A DNA stretch of 9,237 bases from Victivallales bacterium. Lineage in GTDB: Bacteria > Verrucomicrobiota > Lentisphaeria > Victivallales > Victivallaceae. The stretch lies in the NCBI GenBank assembly GCA_030634125.1, contig DAOWBJ010000042.1:1-9237 (forward strand), given 5' to 3'. Below the pieces are notes generated by a model. The model saw only the letters and a program-made list of their open reading frames with translations, had not been told where the DNA came from and did not search any database. Shown one piece after another: positions 4,525-9,237 of the stretch. Both the position numbers and the translations under genes were made by a program. Within the stretch, counting starts at the first letter, position 1. The number at the start of each line of letters is the position of its first letter.

Positions 4525-6342
4525 TTACTCCCCAAGCTGGAAAAGTCTGCGGTATTCCGGCGAAGTATCAGCTAATTCAGAATGCGGCGCGAATCCGGAA
4601 ATCTGACCATTGACAATGAACATGGATTTGTCGCAAAAGCTTGTGATGGCCGGATCATGAGTAATGACAAAAACTGTTCTGTCATTGATTGCGGAGTTCA
4701 GATTATCAAGTAAACCCTGTGTCGTCTCATTATCAAGTTCCGCCGTCGGTTCGTCAAAAATCAGAATATCAGGATTTGAAATCAATGACCGGGCAAGCGC
4801 CAGGCGTTTTTTTTGTCCAATTGATAGATTTGTTCCTTTGTCATCCAGCATCAAATGGACTCCATCCCGTTGTGCCGATATAAACTGCTCCAAGCCGACA
4901 ACGCGAAGCATTTGAGTAATTTCTTCATCACTGGCACTTGAATTATTCATCCTGATATTTTCCGCGACAGTGCCGGTAAAAAGTTCAGGCTCCTGCGATA
5001 CATAAGCTATTCGCCGCCGTAATTGTTTCAAATCATATATGCCGGCGTTTTCCCCGTCGAACATGACACGCCCTTGAGTTGGAATATAAAAACGCATCAA
5101 CAGTGAAATCAGAGTTGACTTTCCAGTACCGCTTTCGCCGCAAACTGCTATTCTTTGACCCGGCTCAACGGTAAATGAGATTGATTTTAAAACGTCGTGC
5201 CCGCTGTTATACCCGAAAAAAACATCTTCGAAAGCAATCGTTCCGTTCAACTTGTTTACATCTCTGCCGCCCGGTTTGTATTCAGGCGTAATTGAGTAAA
5301 ACTGGGAAAGCCGCTTGAGAGAGGCGAGGGCGTTCTGGTATTGGATATTTGCCTGTGCCAGAGACTGGATTGGTGAAAACACGAAGCCCATATATGCCTG
5401 AGCCGCAATTAGCGACCCCAAAGTCCATTCGCCGTTTATAATCCATATCGCGCCGAATACCAGAAGTAAAAAACGCGCTATTTGAGGGAAAAAGTTAACA
5501 ATAAGCTGATAAATATTGCGCAAAGCGTGTTGTTCAATATTCAATCTGAACAGCTTCCGGTAATGAGACATAATCTTCTCACGGATAGCGTTTTCCCCGG
5601 CAATCGCTTTTACTGTATTGATATTTGAGATCGACTCTTCCACGCTTTCACCGCTCCTGGCATGTTCTTCGCCTTGATGAATAGCCAGGGCATATTGCCG
5701 CCGGGAAAAGAAATGAGACATCACTATGAAAATCGGCAGGACAACGGTTACGCATAAACCTGCCCGCCATTCCAGATAGTAAAGCAGGCTGAGACCGCCA
5801 ATCAATTTTATAAAATCCTCCCCGATTTTCAACGGTGAAGACGACAGGAGCCAACCGGCTCCGCCAAGATCAGAGTCCAGACGAGTCATTATATATCCGG
5901 GGGAATTGCAGTCAAAAAAACTTTGAGGAAGCGAAAGCATCCGCTTAGTCAAATCTTCCCGCAGACAAAGAGCCGCGCTGCGGCTGAATAAAGAAGAAAC
6001 ATAAGTCATCGAGATGTTCAATATTTGTGTCAGCAGCCTTACTGACACCAGTGCGATTATCGCAAACGGCAGGAGTTCTATATTCTTGGCCAGAATGACC
6101 TTGTCAATCAGGTAACGGTAGATTAACGGCGCCGGATAAGCCATCAGACCCGCCAAAAATGTTAAAGCGGCCGCGCCAACTCCTAATCTCCAATATTTAC
6201 GGATCGGTTTCCAAATCAAGCCGAATTTTGCTTTCCCATTATCAGTGTCTATGTGATTGTCAACATGCTTGAAGCCCGCGACAGAGGAATCACGCTTTAA
6301 GACGCTGCTCAAACTGTTAAAAAATAATCTTAAAATATTCAA
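4525..6342 (-). CDS. ABC exporter with fused membrane and ATPase domains
   Basis: A 605-residue half-transporter of the MsbA/bacteriocin-exporter type. After about 45 variable residues come membrane segments around 55-115, 175-210 and 285-325. The nucleotide-binding domain follows: Walker A GESGTGKST (402-410), Q-loop Gln450 (YVSQEPELF), signature LSIGQ (506-510, Ile for the usual Gly), Walker B ILIFDEPT (526-533) and switch His562 (VITHD). There is no N-terminal C39 peptidase domain, so any leader would have to be cut by another enzyme, and the S26-like protein encoded 7 bp downstream is the obvious candidate. The start is a TTG at 6342, the first start-type codon after an in-frame stop, with AAGG about 11 bases upstream; no ATG is available nearby. 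A homodimer exporting the mature peptide is inferred; a lipid or polysaccharide substrate is possible. Confidence 0.88.
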   Translation of the reverse strand: MNILRLFFNSLSSVLKRDSSVAGFKHVDNHIDTDNGKAKFGLIWKPIRKYWRLGVGAAALTFLAGLMAYPAPLIYRYLIDKVILAKNIELLPFAIIALVSVRLLTQILNISMTYVSSLFSRSAALCLREDLTKRMLSLPQSFFDCNSPGYIMTRLDSDLGGAGWLLSSSPLKIGEDFIKLIGGLSLLYYLEWRAGLCVTVVLPIFIVMSHFFSRRQYALAIHQGEEHARSGESVEESISNINTVKAIAGENAIREKIMSHYRKLFRLNIEQHALRNIYQLIVNFFPQIARFLLLVFGAIWIINGEWTLGSLIAAQAYMGFVFSPIQSLAQANIQYQNALASLKRLSQFYSITPEYKPGGRDVNKLNGTIAFEDVFFGYNSGHDVLKSISFTVEPGQRIAVCGESGTGKSTLISLLMRFYIPTQGRVMFDGENAGIYDLKQLRRRIAYVSQEPELFTGTVAENIRMNNSSASDEEITQMLRVVGLEQFISAQRDGVHLMLDDKGTNLSIGQKKRLALARSLISNPDILIFDEPTAELDNETTQGLLDNLNSAINDRTVFVITHDPAITSFCDKSMFIVNGQISGFAPHSELADTSPEYRRLFQLGE

Positions 6343-6360
6343 ATTAAAAGTTACCTTGGA

Positions 6361-7560
6361 TTAATTTTTATTTTGAATTGCCAGATAATGAATTCTTTTC
6401 TGGTAAATACCGATACGTTCAGGCAAACTGCTCTGTTTTGATTTTTTCTTGAATAAAACAAGTTTAATAAAATATTTATACGCTCTGTGAAAATAATAAA
6501 AGATCAGCATAGGTGAATAAATCCGGCAGTCATACATTTTAGCGACAGCTGACGGCGTTACATTCATCTTGTGAATTATGAATAACAATTTTCCGGTCAA
6601 GCTTAATTTGTTGTAATCGCGGTGCAGCATAATTTGATATCCGTCAAGACTGCGGATTATCTTGAAATTGTACACCAGATAGCGCGCGCTTTCAAGCAGT
6701 TCGCTGGAAACCTGTTCGGAAGCTGGGATATATTTTTCAGGGAAAAACTCCGGGAAAATATTCATAAACAAAGAAAATTCATCATAAAAGCCGATTTTTT
6801 TAGCACAGTTTTCAAGCTTTCGGGTATCAATAGCAGCATTGGCTAAAATATAAGCGGCATCAATAAAAGCTTTAAGTCCCCCGTTGAGACGATCTCTGAA
6901 CGCATGGTCTATAGTATGCAGGAGATTAATTTCAGGAGACAAGCTGGTAACGGTCTGACCATTAAATTCGGATTTTTGACAATTCTGCCATAAATCCTCA
7001 TATTCACATCGCTTGGAATTTGGAGTGATATGGGTATGTAATTCCACGACAAACCCCCGGGGGGAACTTAATTGTGGTTCGTGATGTTTGTGTCGATCAT
7101 GATCTGAGGTGAAGTTATTGTCAATCATTAACTTAAAAGCTTTTTTAATACTTTCAGGTTTGATCAGAATATCAAAATCGCCCATACCGCGCAAAGCCGG
7201 ATGAGGATAATAATCATATGCCAGACATGCTCCTTTTAAGGGCGCTGCCTCAATGTCATTGTCTGCCAGAATCTTAAAAATATTTGTCAGTTCATGAGTT
7301 CGGCGTAATTCATTAGCGGATTCTGCTCTAAAGTCAGCAGACCATTTATCCTGCCATGAACCAGGCAGAACCTGATCTTTGCCGCAATAGTAATATAATA
7401 ATGAGCCGAGTAAGTTGTCATCAGCTTCACGGCACAAAAGTTCAAGCGTATCAGCATCTATTTTTGCAATGGATTTACTGTTTCCTTTGGAAAAAATAAA
7501 TTTGTACAGTATATCCGGAAGCAATAGAAAAATTCTATTATTTTCAGACGGGTTTTTCAT
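6361..7560 (-). CDS. Nucleotidyltransferase family protein (PF14907 type)
   Basis: Residues APLKGACLAYDYYPHPALRG, then MGDFDILIKPE with the metal-binding Asp pair (D128 and D130 from the chosen start), and VVELHTHI with a third acidic residue identify the uncharacterised nucleotidyltransferase family PF14907. The rest is helical and not recognised. Members recur beside HPr-kinase-like, PqqD-like and ABC genes in peptide and exopolysaccharide clusters, but the transferred group and target are unknown. The ATG at 7560 (399 residues, 17-bp overlap with the upstream kinase gene) is preferred to the ATG at 7605 (414 residues, 62-bp overlap); neither has a clear ribosome site, so translational coupling is likely. 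The ABC gene begins 18 bp downstream. Confidence 0.82.
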   Translation of the reverse strand: MKNPSENNRIFLLLPDILYKFIFSKGNSKSIAKIDADTLELLCREADDNLLGSLLYYYCGKDQVLPGSWQDKWSADFRAESANELRRTHELTNIFKILADNDIEAAPLKGACLAYDYYPHPALRGMGDFDILIKPESIKKAFKLMIDNNFTSDHDRHKHHEPQLSSPRGFVVELHTHITPNSKRCEYEDLWQNCQKSEFNGQTVTSLSPEINLLHTIDHAFRDRLNGGLKAFIDAAYILANAAIDTRKLENCAKKIGFYDEFSLFMNIFPEFFPEKYIPASEQVSSELLESARYLVYNFKIIRSLDGYQIMLHRDYNKLSLTGKLLFIIHKMNVTPSAVAKMYDCRIYSPMLIFYYFHRAYKYFIKLVLFKKKSKQSSLPERIGIYQKRIHYLAIQNKN

Positions 7561-9049
7561 CGCTTGCCATAGTGGGACTTTCTGAATCAGGTTTTTCTGA
7601 TCCATAATAATAATAACCGTAACTGTAATAATATCCGCGGCTCTTCTTGAAATTTACTTTGTTAAGTATTACGCCGATTACTTTATCACGCAATGAGTCT
7701 AATTGTTCCAAATTTCTGACAACATCATGAGCCCGTGTTGCTCCGGCGTCGACTAACAATACTATGGCATCTGTTACTTTTCCCAAAACCATGGCATCAG
7801 CCATGCCGGAACACGGCGGACTGTCCAGAAGAATACAATCATATTTATTTTTGAGTTTGTCAATCATATCCGCAAACCTTTTTGAAGCTAAAAGTTCTGT
7901 CGGATTCGGCGGAATTATTCCATGCATCATAAGGTCAACATTGGGGTAAAGGTCGGAATGGATATATTTCTCCGGCTCATTGCATTGACTGTCTGTTAAA
8001 TAATTTACAAGCCCCTCTGGGTTGGACAACTCCAGGTTTTTATATATCTGGGGTTTTCTCAAATCACAGTCTATGATGAGAACCCGTTTATTTTCCGCTC
8101 CTGCAATTTTTGCCAATAATAACACCTGGGTACTTTTCCCCGCGCCTGGCATAGCACTGGTAAACTCAATTACTTTTGGAGGATCATCCACCTTGAAAAA
8201 ACTTATTGTCGTATTGATTACACGAACCGTGTCAAGAATTGAGTTTCCCTGACGATTTTTTTTCTGTTTGTCACAGCTGTAAAGACTATCTATATCCGCA
8301 TAGTAAGGCACACAGCCCAAAGTAAGCAAGTTGATTTTTTTCAAATCATCAGGATTTTTAATTGTCATATCCAGATAATCCAAAATAAACGCGATCCCTA
8401 TACCCAGCAGCACTCCCGCTAAAACACCTATAAGTAAATTAATCTCTTTATGCGGACTAAACGAAGAGTTCGGCAGGGTTGCCGGATGCATGGCTTGCGC
8501 GTATTTGACGTTCATCAAACGTTCCTGTTCGCTTTTAAAAGCCTTAATCAGGTTGTTCGCCGCGGCAGTCGCCAATTTCCTGTCAGGTGAGACTACAAAA
8601 ATATCCATGATGCAGGACTTGCGTTTTATTGAGCATTCAAAATAATATTCTAACGGAGCTTTAAAACCTTGCTCTATCAAATACTCATTTGTTTTTTTTC
8701 TAACCTGAGGGTTGTTTATGATAGTTATGTAGTCTGATATCAAACGTTGTCCAAGATAGAGTGATTGAGAAATAATGCTGTTATAGGTCATTATTTCCTG
8801 AACCTTGTTGCCTTTTTTGTCTTTCTGGTTTTTTTTAATCTTTTTAATTGCGTCTGCAATACTGCTGTTCCAGGTAAAAAGGGATATTTCTGATTTATAT
8901 AAAGGTGTGGAAAGCTCATTGAAACAGAAAGCGGCAACGCCGCCCAGGATAAACATAGATAGAACTAATACCCAATATCTGCTTACTAAATATAAAACAT
9001 AGCCTATATCAAATTGTTTTTCTTGTTTTGACACAACATTATTCTCCAT
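7544..9049 (-). CDS. Chain-length regulator fused to bacterial tyrosine (BY) kinase
   Basis: A 501-residue Wzc/ExoP-type protein that normally controls polysaccharide polymerisation and export. The N-terminal Wzz-like part has membrane segments at about 27-44 and 205-224 flanking an outer domain. It is shorter than typical Wzc, with a compact loop and little coiled coil. The cytoplasmic kinase has Walker A AMPGAGKST (299-307), Walker A' VLIIDCDLRKP (323-333) and Walker B CILLDSPP (405-412), followed by a C-terminal Tyr cluster RGYYYSYGYYYYG (eight Tyr) for autophosphorylation. It is the first gene of the right-hand minus-strand block and overlaps the nucleotidyltransferase gene. No glycosyltransferases are present in the window, so its link to peptide production is unclear. 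The ATG at 9049 has no ribosome site before it, whereas GGAGA within the first codons precedes a GTG (codon 6, 9034) by eight bases, so the true start may be five residues later. Confidence 0.88.
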   Translation of the reverse strand: MENNVVSKQEKQFDIGYVLYLVSRYWVLVLSMFILGGVAAFCFNELSTPLYKSEISLFTWNSSIADAIKKIKKNQKDKKGNKVQEIMTYNSIISQSLYLGQRLISDYITIINNPQVRKKTNEYLIEQGFKAPLEYYFECSIKRKSCIMDIFVVSPDRKLATAAANNLIKAFKSEQERLMNVKYAQAMHPATLPNSSFSPHKEINLLIGVLAGVLLGIGIAFILDYLDMTIKNPDDLKKINLLTLGCVPYYADIDSLYSCDKQKKNRQGNSILDTVRVINTTISFFKVDDPPKVIEFTSAMPGAGKSTQVLLLAKIAGAENKRVLIIDCDLRKPQIYKNLELSNPEGLVNYLTDSQCNEPEKYIHSDLYPNVDLMMHGIIPPNPTELLASKRFADMIDKLKNKYDCILLDSPPCSGMADAMVLGKVTDAIVLLVDAGATRAHDVVRNLEQLDSLRDKVIGVILNKVNFKKSRGYYYSYGYYYYGSEKPDSESPTMASDEKPV

Positions 9050-9237
9050 GATATTTGTAATTATTAATTTTGTAATACACTAGTACACTTTTTGCTAAAT
9101 ATCTACTCGTTTATAAAATTAATCCCATCTTTCCCACCAATTTCCGTGTATTGAGCTTAAATTAGCATTTTCTTCATTTTTTCATAGGCTTAATTGCTAT
9201 GATCAGTGATGTTTTTCCTGAATTTATTCAAAATTCC
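9050..9237. other. AT-rich upstream region of the right-hand gene block
   Basis: No coding sequence is recognisable on either strand. It should hold the promoter of the kinase-nucleotidyltransferase-exporter-peptidase block. A small dyad around ACTAGT with flanking GTGTA repeats (about 9073-9090) is visible, but no convincing -35/-10 pair. Confidence 0.4.

Noticed and set aside
1..9237. Insertion sequence or transposase explaining the broken genes
   Set aside because: No transposase-like frame or terminal inverted repeats were seen; the lesions are small tandem duplications and one microhomology junction.

Overview
The window looks like bacterial accessory DNA of moderate GC with AT-rich gaps and good Shine-Dalgarno sites. 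It carries a natural-product-like peptide cluster. The host cannot be named from sequence alone. A fused chain-length regulator/BY-kinase and a TRAP-permease fragment suggest a Gram-negative-type bacterium or an uncultivated lineage known from metagenomes (low confidence).

Three machinery genes match, from memory of the families, the SynChlorMet (Scm) cassette: a radical SAM enzyme (ScmE-like, minus strand, left edge), a PqqD-like peptide-recognition protein (ScmD-like) and an HPr-kinase-like P-loop protein (ScmC-like, plus strand). Around them lie five members of one small Cys-rich peptide family of 73-85 residues. They share an opening of the form M-[KI]-Y-x-[KQ]-P, usually followed by an I-x-A-x-K segment, then about six C-x-x-G units spaced 10-12 residues apart. 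Three are intact (1470-1724 minus, 2750-2971 plus, 3139-3381 minus). Two are broken at the leader/repeat boundary by short tandem duplications, 8 bp in one and 4 bp in the other. A sixth, unrelated candidate peptide (3462-3567 minus) ends in GCSWGYY and is also out of frame with its start.

The right two thirds is one minus-strand block read right to left: chain-length regulator/BY-kinase, PF14907-type nucleotidyltransferase, ABC exporter with fused ATPase, an unanchored S26 peptidase-like protein, then three precursor genes. Spacing is tight or overlapping through the first four. scmC and one precursor form a small plus-strand unit that diverges from the left precursor-scmD-scmE unit and converges on the right block. 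A palindrome and a GC-rich hairpin lie in the convergent gap.

Proposed logic (inference): ScmD presents the Cys-rich precursors to ScmE and to a missing second radical SAM enzyme, the peptidase trims them and the ABC protein exports them. The roles of the kinase-like protein, nucleotidyltransferase and BY-kinase are unknown.

At the left edge scmE runs into a fragment of a TRAP transporter large permease (DctM) in another frame. The breakpoint lies in about 20 bp that fits both proteins. This is either a real deletion/recombination or an assembly chimera, and it removes the SPASM end of ScmE.
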